Shown here: positions 50,091 to 59,141 of the stretch, one piece after another | Layout: each line of letters opens with the position of its first letter | Position numbering within the stretch: position 1 is the first letter of the stretch | NCBI GenBank assembly: GCA_022769125.1 | Contig: JALEKN010000041.1 | Span: 25,086 to 89,085 of the forward strand | DNA from: Agathobacter sp. | Lineage (GTDB): Bacteria > Bacillota > Clostridia > Lachnospirales > Lachnospiraceae | Direction of reading: 5' to 3' | DNA: 64,000 nt | Notes under the pieces: model-generated | Database searches by the model: none | Seen by the model: the letters and a program-made list of their open reading frames with translations, nothing else | What the model was told of the DNA's origin: nothing | Made by a program: the position numbers and the translations under genes

Positions 50091-51989
50091 TTACCTTGGC
50101 ATATACCACCAGCTGATAAATTCCTCCTTGTGAAAAACAAGCCCCTCCAGCCCATATTCCACCAGTTCTTCCATTGTCAGCTTTTCCCGGATAAATTCAT
50201 TCAACGATACTGCAAAATCATCCTCCAGACACCAGATGGACTGCACGGTAATTGCATTTTCCGAAGTCCATTCGTCAATAAATGATCCACCGAAATCAAT
50301 CAGTTTATCCCATGATTTTTTGGAATTGATGATACGCTGCTTAATGTTTTCGATTATAACCTCTTTCAAGTTGGCAACCTTCGGATGCCCGGACGCCCGC
50401 TCGAGCATCAATGCATTGCGGTTATTCTCATTCAAAATGATCTGCAATGGTCCCGTCTGTTCGTTTGTTGCAAAGCAAAACAGAACATCGTCCACAAGCT
50501 GCGGGGGGTGAAGCCGGACAGACTTGCGGTATGGGGAGATATTCTTTTTCATCCGGATATCTGCCACCAATTCCGTATAGACCAGCCCCGGTATCTCTGA
50601 GATCACATACTGCTGCACCTTAAGGTATGGGGTCAGAAACTGTGTAAACATATCCCGGTTTTTTTCGAATACGATCAGCTGGTATCTGCCAAGGAATGCC
50701 TTAAAGTCAACCGAGAAATTATCCTGGAAATATCCGAACAGCTTATGGGAAATATATGCGATGCGGATTTCCTTACCTAAAAAACCGTTAAGCACCGTAT
50801 CTATAAGCAGCTCGATGTCCTGGTCCTTCAGATATACATGAATATATGCAGCCTGCTGTACTACCTGCATCTCAGCCTCATACTCCGAAAGTATATTCCT
50901 TTGTCCATCCTCGAGATATTGTCCAAGGCTGAGCGGATTCTTCTGGAAGTATCCGATAACCAGCTGCCCGACTGCCTCTCTCAGCTTTTTAAAGTTCTCA
51001 TCCTGTGCCACGCCATCTCTCGTCATCTTCAAATTCAGCATGCGCTTCTTGAGATTGATCCGAAGCATCATATGACGTAGCCACTCCGGCTTTAGCATCC
51101 GGATTGCACGGTCATCCAAAATCCGAAAATACTGCTGGTACAGCTCGCTCTCCCCGATCAGAGACTTGTGCTTGGAGTTGTACAAAGTCAGATACCCCTC
51201 CATCCACTCATTGTCGACATGCAAAGTGGTAATTCCTCTCACATACGCAAATGAGTCCATCTCCAGATGCGTTTGAAACAGCACTTCCTTTTTCTTGTCA
51301 AAATAGATCTCTATCGGGATCGGCTGGCATGCCATAAATTGTCCTACCGCATTTACCAGATAGGATAGCGTCATATTCATCGCATACTTCGGCTGCAAAG
51401 CGAGTGTAACGCGGGTTCCCGAAAAAGCACGGTTTGAATTAATGTATTCAATATCATCCGCGCCATTAAACCATTTTGCCGCGATTGGCTCTAGGGACTG
51501 TTTATTCATCACATTCCACGCGGTATTGATTGTCTTGTCCTTCTTGGATTCGATCAGTATTGCCCTTGAAACACGAAAGCACGAACACAGCCCGATTCCA
51601 AATTGGGAAACCGGTTCATACTTCAACCGTTGGTTTTTAAACTCATCACTTGTATAGTAACTGCTTCCCACATGCGCTACAAACTTGGTCAGATCGGATT
51701 CATTCATTCCGATTCCGTTGTCCTCCACAAAGAGCATTCCGTTGGCAGAATTGTAGGATACTACGATTTTGCCTTCATATGGGCGCCGCACCGAATTAAC
51801 TCTCTCCGCATCTTCCAATTCGAGAAACTCTGTCCCCCAGCTCCATTCAAGTGCCTGCCTTGTATAACAGGCATCATACGCATTCTGTAACAATTCCCGC
51901 AGGAAAATGTCCGGTGAATCATAAAACTGCTCACTAGTCAGAAGCGATATTAGATTTTTATGATCTGTATCAATCTTAACTGTCTTCAT
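50091..51989 (-). CDS. HSP90-family GHKL ATPase (HtpG-like)
   Basis: A 632-residue protein with an N-terminal GHKL ATPase: FLRELLQNAYDACYTRQALE (N-box, residues 32-40), VEDNGIGMNESDLTKFVAHV (GxG with D90) and the lid SQFGIGLCSCFRVSRAILIE (128-137). The middle and C-terminal parts, with KKRMLNLKMTRDGVAQDENF, resemble the HSP90 middle domain but are divergent and shorter than HtpG; no MEEVD end. It lies 3 bp after the sortase gene, unusual company for a chaperone. It could remodel cell-envelope proteins or simply be a paralogue; inference. Confidence 0.8.
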   Translation of the reverse strand: MKTVKIDTDHKNLISLLTSEQFYDSPDIFLRELLQNAYDACYTRQALEWSWGTEFLELEDAERVNSVRRPYEGKIVVSYNSANGMLFVEDNGIGMNESDLTKFVAHVGSSYYTSDEFKNQRLKYEPVSQFGIGLCSCFRVSRAILIESKKDKTINTAWNVMNKQSLEPIAAKWFNGADDIEYINSNRAFSGTRVTLALQPKYAMNMTLSYLVNAVGQFMACQPIPIEIYFDKKKEVLFQTHLEMDSFAYVRGITTLHVDNEWMEGYLTLYNSKHKSLIGESELYQQYFRILDDRAIRMLKPEWLRHMMLRINLKKRMLNLKMTRDGVAQDENFKKLREAVGQLVIGYFQKNPLSLGQYLEDGQRNILSEYEAEMQVVQQAAYIHVYLKDQDIELLIDTVLNGFLGKEIRIAYISHKLFGYFQDNFSVDFKAFLGRYQLIVFEKNRDMFTQFLTPYLKVQQYVISEIPGLVYTELVADIRMKKNISPYRKSVRLHPPQLVDDVLFCFATNEQTGPLQIILNENNRNALMLERASGHPKVANLKEVIIENIKQRIINSKKSWDKLIDFGGSFIDEWTSENAITVQSIWCLEDDFAVSLNEFIREKLTMEELVEYGLEGLVFHKEEFISWWYMPR

Positions 51990-51992
51990 AGA

Positions 51993-52829
51993 TTAAAACT
52001 CATCATTGAGCAATACTGCCTGCACCAGAAATCTCTCATCGGATTGATCCGTGCAGGTTGATAGTGTAATGATATGATTTGCCGTTGTGACCTCCACATC
52101 ACTTCTGATGTAACCTCCCAAAGGAGCATCAGCACTTATTTTTTCAAGGTAGGAAGCAAATCCCTGCTCCGTCCTAAGGTCGTATGTATTTAAAATGTGC
52201 TCATCGCCGGTATTATATGCCGCAAATATTTCATAGACAAGCACCCCGTTTTCCGTATAAATATAGAAATAAGGATTGTTATAGAAAAATTCCTCATTCT
52301 GATAATAATGTAATGTCCGGAACATCGTTCCGTCTTTCATATTGTGCCCATACAGCACCGTATTATAGTCATCAAAATTCCTGCTATTAAGCAGCTGTGA
52401 AAAAATACACCCGGGATATCCGTAGCTGCCATCTAAATTATGCATCAGATAGTATTCATCATCATCTGCATTCTGAAGTACCGGATAGTCAACATTTGTC
52501 TCCGGAATATAAATCCATGCATATATATCTTCATTTGTTGCTCTTAATTGATCCCAATCCAGATTTTTTTCCGGTATTTCGATTCCGTTTCCCGAAAGAA
52601 AGTCCTCTTCCGTTGAAACTTCTTCTGTTTCTGTATCAATCATCTCTGTATCCGGGTTCTCAACAGTAACCGTTGGCGGTGCAGAATTGACCTGTGACTG
52701 AAGATTCTGGTATATATCTCCCGCTTTGTTCTGCGTATAATTCCTATATGCCATTATTGCAATAACGATCACAAGAATAACGATCAATACTGCACATAGT
52801 ATCTTATAAAAATTAAGCTTCTTCTGCAT
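51993..52829 (-). CDS. srtB: Class B sortase
   Basis: A 278-residue membrane-anchored transpeptidase. An N-terminal helix (residues 10-30) is followed by the sortase domain with VLYGHNMKDGTMFRTLHYYQ (catalytic His), HIITLSTCTDQSDERFLVQA (catalytic Cys C259 and Arg R266). The extra helices and the loop of a class B enzyme are present. The likely substrate is encoded just upstream and ends in SPKTG, a motif of the kind cut by Clostridioides difficile SrtB. It anchors that protein to peptidoglycan. The gap to its substrate gene contains a terminator-like hairpin. Confidence 0.93.
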   Translation of the reverse strand: MQKKLNFYKILCAVLIVILVIVIAIMAYRNYTQNKAGDIYQNLQSQVNSAPPTVTVENPDTEMIDTETEEVSTEEDFLSGNGIEIPEKNLDWDQLRATNEDIYAWIYIPETNVDYPVLQNADDDEYYLMHNLDGSYGYPGCIFSQLLNSRNFDDYNTVLYGHNMKDGTMFRTLHYYQNEEFFYNNPYFYIYTENGVLVYEIFAAYNTGDEHILNTYDLRTEQGFASYLEKISADAPLGGYIRSDVEVTTANHIITLSTCTDQSDERFLVQAVLLNDEF

Positions 52830-52856
52830 CTTTCCCTGTTTATCCCTTCATAAAAA

Positions 52857-52900
52857 TTGCATATCCCCCATGCCCACTCAGGCATGGGACAGATATGCAA
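52857..52900 (-). terminator. Large hairpin with T-run between surface protein and sortase
   Basis: Two-part stem TTGCATATC with GATATGCAA (52857-52865 and 52892-52900) and CCATGCC with GGCATGG enclosing a short loop, followed on the minus strand by TTTTTA. It would stop most transcripts after the surface-protein gene, giving little sortase relative to substrate. Confidence 0.75.
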
Positions 52901-52937
52901 ACCACATGTTTGCTATAGATTCGAATCTACCTTTAAA

Positions 52938-54017
52938 TTAAAGGTTGCGCGCTTTTTTTCCGCAAACTGCAATGCCCATTACGGCAAATACTGCAATTAT
53001 TGGCAGAACCGGAACAGATGATCCGGTCTTTGGAGAAGTTGTGGAAGTGGATGCTCCGGCCTTTGCGGAACCACTGCCGCTTCCGTCTACGTTAACCGTG
53101 ACGGTCTGCGTATTCTTATTGCTGTTGTCCACCTTGGCAGATTGTGTCGTTGTGACAGACTTCTTGGAAGTATCCTTTTTAGAAGTATCTTTCTTAGAGG
53201 TATTCTTCTTTGTAGTCTTTTTGGAATCTGATTTCTTGGTGGATGCTGACTTGCTGGTCGTATTCTTCTTCGTCGTTGCAGTATTGTTGTTCGTTGTGCT
53301 TGACGTAGAATTATTCGAATTTGTCATATTGCTGGTTGACGGATTATTCGAATTGGTGCTATTGCTCGTCGTAGCATTGTTTGAGTTTGTATTGTTGTAC
53401 GTATTGCTTGTTGCATGACTGTCTGAAGTCGTATTGTTATACGTGTCTCCGGTCGCATGACTGTCTGAAGTTGTATTGTTATACGTGTTATTTGTCGTAT
53501 AATAATTATTTATGACAGTAGATGAATCTACGCTTCCATCATTGCTAGATGGTGTAGAATCATACTTTACAATAAAAAATGGCGACAACGAATCAAAACT
53601 TGCGATTACGTAACCATTTCCGACAAATGGGGTCTTAATCTCCCAGCCGGAAGCAGTCTTGTGATAAATACGAACATTGCTTGTTCCCTGTGAGAGTCCT
53701 GATACATGGAATGTAACCTGAACACCACCTGACGGAAGTGCTGCTGCAGACGAAAGCTCTACTGCTGCAAGTACACTAAATCCGGTGTCTTTTCCCACCT
53801 TCCCTGCCACATAATCATACGCAGCGGTCAGGTCCGTTGTAGCAACTGCCTTCGTGGTAATAGCTACAGAATCGGAACCGGATTCAACTGTAGTTACAAG
53901 TGCCTCTGCTTCTTTCTGCAGATCAGAGTCCTTATCCGCAGACGGGGCTGCAAACACAGGTGTTCCCATGGTAAGAACCATAAGTGCGGCAAGTAATCCT
54001 GCTAATTTCTTCTTCAT
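52938..54017 (-). CDS. Sortase-anchored surface protein with SPKTG signal
   Basis: A 359-residue wall protein. A signal peptide MKKKLAGLLAALMVLTMGTP ends near VFAAP. A folded part of about 120 residues with a beta-rich domain (VQVTFHVSGLSQGTSNVRIY) follows, then a long Asn/Thr/Ser repeat (residues about 170-240, TYNNTTSDSHATG units), a Lys/Ser/Thr stretch and the sorting signal: SPKTG (328-332), a hydrophobic helix and the basic tail GKKARNL. The S-P-x-T-G form points to a class B sortase, encoded next door. The Thr/Ser-rich stem suggests glycosylation; the function is unknown. Confidence 0.88.
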   Translation of the reverse strand: MKKKLAGLLAALMVLTMGTPVFAAPSADKDSDLQKEAEALVTTVESGSDSVAITTKAVATTDLTAAYDYVAGKVGKDTGFSVLAAVELSSAAALPSGGVQVTFHVSGLSQGTSNVRIYHKTASGWEIKTPFVGNGYVIASFDSLSPFFIVKYDSTPSSNDGSVDSSTVINNYYTTNNTYNNTTSDSHATGDTYNNTTSDSHATSNTYNNTNSNNATTSNSTNSNNPSTSNMTNSNNSTSSTTNNNTATTKKNTTSKSASTKKSDSKKTTKKNTSKKDTSKKDTSKKSVTTTQSAKVDNSNKNTQTVTVNVDGSGSGSAKAGASTSTTSPKTGSSVPVLPIIAVFAVMGIAVCGKKARNL

Positions 54018-54122
54018 TGGCTTCTCCTCCTTTCCTTTGTATTTTACATGTGGTTTATATCAAGCACATCCTGTGCAAGATACCATAGTCATAGCGGAAA
54101 ATCCGCACCGGAAGTCCTGCCG

Positions 54123-55190
54123 CTATCTCGCGTCAACTTCCTCATAAAAAATCCGGATGATCAGATCATAAAAAGCCTCTTCATCCACATAAAACTCCTC
54201 ATGTCCATCAGACCCAACCTGTGATTCCCCCGGAACCGTATACATATCGTCCTCCGAATAATCGAAGTTCAACAGTGTATCCATCAATTTTGTGAAATCA
54301 ACATCCGTCACTGTATAATCGCTGATTGCGCTATACACCTCCGTCAATGCTGTCTTTCGGTCGTCACACTGTTTTAGCTTTGCAAGAAAAGCACTGATAT
54401 ATTGCTCCTGCCTGCGGAGGCGCTCTGTCGCACTGTCAAAATCATTTATGTCTCTGCCACGCAGATAGCAGTATGCCTCAGCACCATTTAGGTTAACTGT
54501 TTCCCCTGCTTTTAAGCTGACACCCTTATCCGCATAGTCCAGGTCGTCCATCACATCCACGGTCACGCCTCCAACCGCATCGTTCATTCCCGGAATGGCT
54601 CCCATATTCATGGAAAAATAGCCATGTATCGGTATATTGTAAAACAAATTGGCAATTGCCGTCTCCACGCGGGTACAACTTAACTTCTTGCCATCTCCAT
54701 ATGCATGCTGGACACAGATCTGGGAATTTGCTTTTCCCATACTTACACCGTTTCCGGTAAAACGTTCAATCTCGGTCATGGTATTCCGGTTGATCGTGAT
54801 CACGGATAATTTCTGATTCATGCTATCCGCAACAATCAGGAAAATAGCATCGGACTGGTAGCCGGTATCCTTTGTGTCCATATTGTACACAGCCTCGTTC
54901 GTATCGATTCCCATGAACAGATATGTCTTCAAACGGCTGTTGTAGCGGTAATACCGGTCACCGTACACAATCGTGCCTTCCTGCCACTTCTCAACCGCAG
55001 TAGTCTCCTGCGCAGTTTCCTCCACCGGTTGCCCATCCGTATCCGGATAATCCGATGGCTGCGTATTTTGTGCCTTTGTCTGTACCCCGATCACCAGGAT
55101 GATCACGATGACAACGGACATTACTCCCGACAAAAAATACAGGACATTATTCAGTTTTTGAGAAACATTTGCCCTGCCTCGTTTTTTCAT
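54123..55190 (-). CDS. LytR-CpsA-Psr (LCP) family protein
   Basis: A 355-residue protein with a cytosolic start, one membrane helix (LSGVMSVVIVIILVIGVQTK) and an extracellular LCP domain: TYLFMGIDTNEAVYNMDTKD, SDAIFLIVADSMNQKLSVIT-INRNTMTEI and GGVTVDVMDDLDYADKG, RGRDINDFDSATERLRRQEQ. The conserved Arg and Asp residues that bind the lipid pyrophosphate are present. LCP enzymes attach teichoic acids or capsular polymers to peptidoglycan. Its start overlaps the stop of the BY-kinase gene by 4 bp, so it is part of the same exopolysaccharide-regulating operon. Confidence 0.92.
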   Translation of the reverse strand: MKKRGRANVSQKLNNVLYFLSGVMSVVIVIILVIGVQTKAQNTQPSDYPDTDGQPVEETAQETTAVEKWQEGTIVYGDRYYRYNSRLKTYLFMGIDTNEAVYNMDTKDTGYQSDAIFLIVADSMNQKLSVITINRNTMTEIERFTGNGVSMGKANSQICVQHAYGDGKKLSCTRVETAIANLFYNIPIHGYFSMNMGAIPGMNDAVGGVTVDVMDDLDYADKGVSLKAGETVNLNGAEAYCYLRGRDINDFDSATERLRRQEQYISAFLAKLKQCDDRKTALTEVYSAISDYTVTDVDFTKLMDTLLNFDYSEDDMYTVPGESQVGSDGHEEFYVDEEAFYDLIIRIFYEEVDAR

Positions 55191-55894
55191 GCTTCGGCGT
55201 TGTCTTCCTTTCCGTAATAGCTGCCGTAATAGCTGCCATAGTAACTGTTCTTTTTCATCTTAACCTTATTAAGAACCGCTCCCAGAATTTTGACTCCGGA
55301 AGCCTCAAGCTGCTTCTTTACATTAAGAATCAGCCGGGCGCTTGCCATTCCCTGCGCTACGACCAGAATAGCTCCGTCACACTGCTTTGCCACAACAGCC
55401 GCATCAATTGCCGCGCCAATCGGCGCACAGTCTAAAATAATATAATTAAAATGTTCCCGACCGAATTGCAATAGTTCCGAAAAATAGCGTTTCTCAAGAA
55501 TCTCAGTCGGATTCGGTACGGATGGCCCTGCAAATATCATAAACAGGCGCGGAATCTCCGTTCCGTAAAGTACATCTTCCAGTTTCTTCTGCCCGGACAG
55601 GTAATGCGAAAGTCCACAGATTTCTCCTCCGGAGGAGGATGCCGCCCTAAGACGCCCAATAAAGACGGATTTACGCATATCCGTGTCAATCAGGAGCACC
55701 CGCTTACCGGATTCCGTAAGAGAACGTGCCAGATCCATCGCCACAGTGCTCTTTCCCTCATTCGGAACCGCGCTTGTGATCAGAATCGTCTTGACATCAT
55801 CCCCACAGAACTGGATGTTAGTCTTCAGTGCACGGAGGGATTCTTTCATCGTATAACTTTGATTTTTCATTTTTCCGAATCTAATAACTTCCAT
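55187..55894 (-). CDS. BY-kinase, CpsD/CapB-type tyrosine kinase
   Basis: A 235-residue bacterial tyrosine kinase. Walker A is SAVPNEGKSTVAMDLARSLT, Walker A' is KRVLLIDTDMRKSVFIGRLR and Walker B is YIILDCAPIGAAIDAAVVAK. The C-terminal tail has three copies of YYGS, the tyrosine cluster that is autophosphorylated. It works with the membrane activator encoded just upstream (the Wzz-like protein) and with the CpsB phosphatase to control polymer length. The ribosome-binding site is weak. Confidence 0.92.
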   Translation of the reverse strand: MEVIRFGKMKNQSYTMKESLRALKTNIQFCGDDVKTILITSAVPNEGKSTVAMDLARSLTESGKRVLLIDTDMRKSVFIGRLRAASSSGGEICGLSHYLSGQKKLEDVLYGTEIPRLFMIFAGPSVPNPTEILEKRYFSELLQFGREHFNYIILDCAPIGAAIDAAVVAKQCDGAILVVAQGMASARLILNVKKQLEASGVKILGAVLNKVKMKKNSYYGSYYGSYYGKEDNAEA

Positions 55895-55913
55895 ATTCGT
55901 TTAAAAATCCTTT

Positions 55914-56672
55914 CTACGCACTCTTCGTCCCGGACGATGCCCTTCTTTTCCGGTTCTTTGAGTTTCTCCTGTCTCCGTCATCTTCGCTTTCCTCCAGAGG
56001 AAGCGTACCAAGCACATTCATTCCGAGTTTCTTCTCGATGTCCTCCGGTCCCATAATGGAATCATTGAAGAGATATGCTATCACAACAATGGCAATCGCA
56101 AGCATTGCGCCAGCCAGACCGCCAAGTATGGTATTCTTCTGGATATTGGGGCTGACCGGGGCTCCATCCGAGTATCCGTATTGGACGACTTCCGGTGGAT
56201 CCTGAACTAATTTCTGTGATATAAATGCTGACCCGACATCTGCAATCTCATCCGCAATCCTCTTTGCCCGTGCCGGATCAACGTCGCTTACCGTAATATC
56301 AAGCAGGCGGGAATTTGATGGATTATTTACAGATACCTTATCCCGAAGTGTCTTATAGTCCTCCTCCAGTCCCAGATTGTCGATTACCTGCTCCAGCACC
56401 GGGCGTCCTTTTATGACAACAATATAATCGTTTGTCAGGCTTGTACTTGTCTGAATATCTGAAAGGCTTGTAAATGCCGTGCTTTTCGTAAGAACATATA
56501 GTTCGGAAGTTGATTCATATACCGGCACCATCATAAACTCACTGACTGCAAATCCGATAACCGCCGCAAGTACCGCCGCAAGGGCGATCAATTTCCAATA
56601 TGCCAGAAGCTCCAGCAGCAGATCTTTCAGATCTATCTCTATTTCATTATCTGAATCAAACTGGTTTCCCAT
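55914..56672 (-). CDS. Wzz/CapA-type polysaccharide chain-length and kinase-activator protein
   Basis: A 252-residue two-helix membrane protein: a charged cytosolic start (DSDNEIEIDLKDLLLELLAY), helix 1 (LIALAAVLAAVIGFAVSEFM), an extracellular region with VYESTSELYVLTKSTAFTSL, TVSDVDPARAKRIADEIAD, and helix 2 (ILGGLAGAMLAIAIVVIAYL). The C-terminal cytosolic tail is basic (RRNSKNRKRRASSG). It is the adaptor that activates the BY-kinase 19 bp downstream, as in the CpsC/CapA systems of Gram-positives. Confidence 0.9.
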   Translation of the reverse strand: MGNQFDSDNEIEIDLKDLLLELLAYWKLIALAAVLAAVIGFAVSEFMMVPVYESTSELYVLTKSTAFTSLSDIQTSTSLTNDYIVVIKGRPVLEQVIDNLGLEEDYKTLRDKVSVNNPSNSRLLDITVSDVDPARAKRIADEIADVGSAFISQKLVQDPPEVVQYGYSDGAPVSPNIQKNTILGGLAGAMLAIAIVVIAYLFNDSIMGPEDIEKKLGMNVLGTLPLEESEDDGDRRNSKNRKRRASSGTKSA

Positions 56673-56707
56673 GAATTATTCCTCTCTTTGTGCCACCGTT
56701 GCTTCTC

Positions 56708-57412
56708 TTACCGCTTATCCAATATCTGTGCAGGATTATCGTAAAATAGTTTCTGCGCTGTCTTTCCGCCATATTTCTTTGTCACATACTCGCAGCACTT
56801 TTTCAGATTGCAGGGACGCTTATCTACTCCATGACTGTCACTTGCAATAAGATCTGCCAAATCTTCCTTTAGTATCCACTTGCACAGCTTCTTTGCGCTG
56901 CGTCCATCTAGTCCGAGCACAGCATCCGCATTGATCTGGATCAACGCTCCCATGTCTCTCAGTTCCTCCAGAATGTCCGGTTCTTCCATCACAAAGCCAT
57001 ATCTCTCTGCATGTGCGATCACCGGAATATAGCCGTAGCGAACTGCCTCCGCCGTCATCTGCTTTGCCATTTCAGGTCTTGTGTCATGTGAATACTCCGT
57101 GAGAATGTACCGGGTATCCGCAAGCGAATGACAACTTCCCTTGGAAAAATTCTCCATCATCTGGCTGTCCACATGATACTCGGTGCCTAAATATACAGCA
57201 ATCCCCAATTCTCTTGCATATTTGTGGACAATCTCATAGTGTGCCTCGATTGCATCCTTCGGATAAGGAAACATTCCATGACGCCAATGTGGAGTCAGGA
57301 TGATGGCATGTATCCCCTGTTTTGCAGCTTCCTTTAGCATTGCAACAGCTTCTTCCATTGTTCCCGGTCCGTCATCCACTCCATACAACAGATGACAGTG
57401 CATATCGATCAT
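56708..57412 (-). CDS. CpsB/CapC-type tyrosine phosphatase, PHP family
   Basis: A 234-residue manganese-dependent phosphatase. The PHP metal motif is MIDMHCHLLYGVDDGPGTME at the start; further ligands lie in AIILTPHWRHGMFPYPKDAI, YTLTEYSHDT-like and VIAHAERYGF, and LIASDSHGVDKRPCNLKKCC near the C-terminus. The start is the ATG at 57412 with a GGAGAG site; an ATG nine codons upstream has none. It dephosphorylates the tyrosine tail of the BY-kinase. It is the first gene of the block, read from the promoter at 57461-57489. Confidence 0.92.
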   Translation of the reverse strand: MIDMHCHLLYGVDDGPGTMEEAVAMLKEAAKQGIHAIILTPHWRHGMFPYPKDAIEAHYEIVHKYARELGIAVYLGTEYHVDSQMMENFSKGSCHSLADTRYILTEYSHDTRPEMAKQMTAEAVRYGYIPVIAHAERYGFVMEEPDILEELRDMGALIQINADAVLGLDGRSAKKLCKWILKEDLADLIASDSHGVDKRPCNLKKCCEYVTKKYGGKTAQKLFYDNPAQILDKR

Positions 57413-57460
57413 TTCTTGCTCTCCTTCATTTGGGCGCACTTCTACTTATAATTAATATTT

Positions 57461-57489
57461 ATTATACTATATCGGCTGTTTGAATGCAA
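57461..57489 (-). promoter_or_regulatory. Promoter of the cps-type surface block
   Basis: TTGCAT (57484-57489, minus strand) and TATAAT (57461-57466) with a 17-bp spacer, 48 bp before the CpsB ATG. Confidence 0.8.
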
Positions 57490-57540
57490 ATTGTTACTGT
57501 TGTTTGTCCCAGGCATAACTCCAGAGTCTATTATAACAAA

Positions 57541-57588
57541 AAAATATCCCCAACCTTCTTGCATCAAAGATTGGGGATACTGTACTAT
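57541..57588 (-). terminator. Terminator of the GH53 gene
   Basis: ATCCCCAA (57547-57554) pairs with TTGGGGAT (57572-57579); a run of seven T follows on the minus strand. It lies after the GH53 stop, upstream of the surface-block promoter. Confidence 0.85.
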
Positions 57589-57608
57589 GATATTTCTTTA
57601 ACGATAAC

Positions 57609-58979
57609 TTACTTTCCTTCTCTCATGTACTTGAATACATTGATGGACTCCATCGGATTTCCATTGAAATCGAAGAATGCCTGATTATCCCAAGCAGATC
57701 CACCATAGTATTTTCCTGCCTGATCCGGGTCATAGTCAGATGCATAGCTGCTTGCCCAGCCGCTTCCGTACTCTTCCCAGATTGGGGAATTGTCAGCAGT
57801 TGCCGGTCCAACCGGAATCCATGCACCTTCCCAATAGAAGATTCCAAGTCCGCCAACTTCATTGACCGCTGCGCAGATGTCATGGATCGTGCTCGCCTGT
57901 CCTTCGACGGTTGCAGGATATCCGTCTACCACATCACTCTCGGAAGCGAAGCTGTTACTGTTTCCGTCCCCATCTTCAAGTGTGTAGGCATAAGAGGTCT
58001 CCGCAAGGAACACCTTCTTGTTGTATCTTTCCCGAATCAGCTCAAGCACACGCTTCATGTTGTCCATGCTGCCATCCCAGAATGAGTAGTAGGACATTCC
58101 GATCATGTCAAAATCCAGCTCACTGTCAACCAGCTTTGACACAAGATCCAGCACATTTGCCTTGTCGACAATTCTTGTATAATGTACTGCGATATCAATG
58201 TCTTTTCCATATTCCTCTGATACTTCACGGACAGCCTTGCTTCCTGACTTTAAAAGGGTTATGACATTATCCAGCTTTGTCTCGCCGCACATGCCATAGT
58301 TGATCTCATTTCCGATCTGAACCATTCCGACATCCACGCCCTCATCCAAAAGGGTTTTTAAAGATTCCTTCGTATATTGGTACAAAGCATCACTCTTCGT
58401 ATCAAGATCCATGTCTGCCCATGCTTTTGGCGCATACTGTCTGTTCGGGTCAGCCCAGAAGTCTGAATAGTGGAAATCTATAAATACGCGCATTCCGTAT
58501 TCTGTGGCACGTTTTCCAAGTGTGATAGCAGTGGCAAGGTCGTTGTTTCCACCTCCATAGCCATTTCCATTTTCATCATACGGATCATTCCATACACGAA
58601 ATCTCGCATAATTAACTCCAGCATCCGCAAAGGTCTTAAAGACATCCTGCTCCTCGCCATCGAAATTATAGAACTTTACGCCGCTGTTCTCCTCAACCAG
58701 AACAGTCGACAGATCCACACCCATCATAAAATCGTCCGACAGCCCATCAATTGCATCCGTCCATGAGCACTTCTGCTCCTCGGTCTCTGTTTCTGCATTT
58801 GAATCATTCTCTGCGGCTGTTTTCTCTTCTGTTCCGCTCTCCTCTGTGGATATACCCTCAGTCTGTGTTTCGGTTCCTGCATTTTGATCCTGGGAAGCTG
58901 CATTCCCGCAACCGGTCATCATCGTAAATGCAACAAGTCCACAGAGCAGGCTTTTTCCGATGTTTCTCTTATTCATCAT
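57609..58979 (-). CDS. Secreted lipoprotein endo-beta-1,4-galactanase, GH53
   Basis: A 456-residue surface lipoprotein. A signal peptide ends in a lipobox with Cys in MMTGCGNAAS, then a 60-residue Glu/Thr-rich linker. The GH53 barrel follows: FMMGVDLSTVLVEENSGVKF, NYARFRVWNDPYDENGNGYG, RVFIDFHYSDFWADPNRQYA. Acid/base Glu is in VQIGNEINYGM and nucleophile Glu in VFLAETSYAYTLEDGDG. It cuts arabinogalactan/galactan at the cell surface. The start is the ATG at 58979 with GGAGAG. It is divergent from an AraC regulator that likely controls it. Confidence 0.92.
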   Translation of the reverse strand: MMNKRNIGKSLLCGLVAFTMMTGCGNAASQDQNAGTETQTEGISTEESGTEEKTAAENDSNAETETEEQKCSWTDAIDGLSDDFMMGVDLSTVLVEENSGVKFYNFDGEEQDVFKTFADAGVNYARFRVWNDPYDENGNGYGGGNNDLATAITLGKRATEYGMRVFIDFHYSDFWADPNRQYAPKAWADMDLDTKSDALYQYTKESLKTLLDEGVDVGMVQIGNEINYGMCGETKLDNVITLLKSGSKAVREVSEEYGKDIDIAVHYTRIVDKANVLDLVSKLVDSELDFDMIGMSYYSFWDGSMDNMKRVLELIRERYNKKVFLAETSYAYTLEDGDGNSNSFASESDVVDGYPATVEGQASTIHDICAAVNEVGGLGIFYWEGAWIPVGPATADNSPIWEEYGSGWASSYASDYDPDQAGKYYGGSAWDNQAFFDFNGNPMESINVFKYMREGK

Positions 58980-59141
58980 AGTTACTCTCTCCATTCGTTC
59001 GATATTTTGCCGCTGCCTGCGATTCCGCCCGCAAGCAACAGCAGATTCTTTATATGTATACTAATTTTATCAACATCTCTCTTCCAACAGAATGGATAAA
59101 GTTGTACAATATATGCACATTCTTATCATGGAGGTTTTAAT

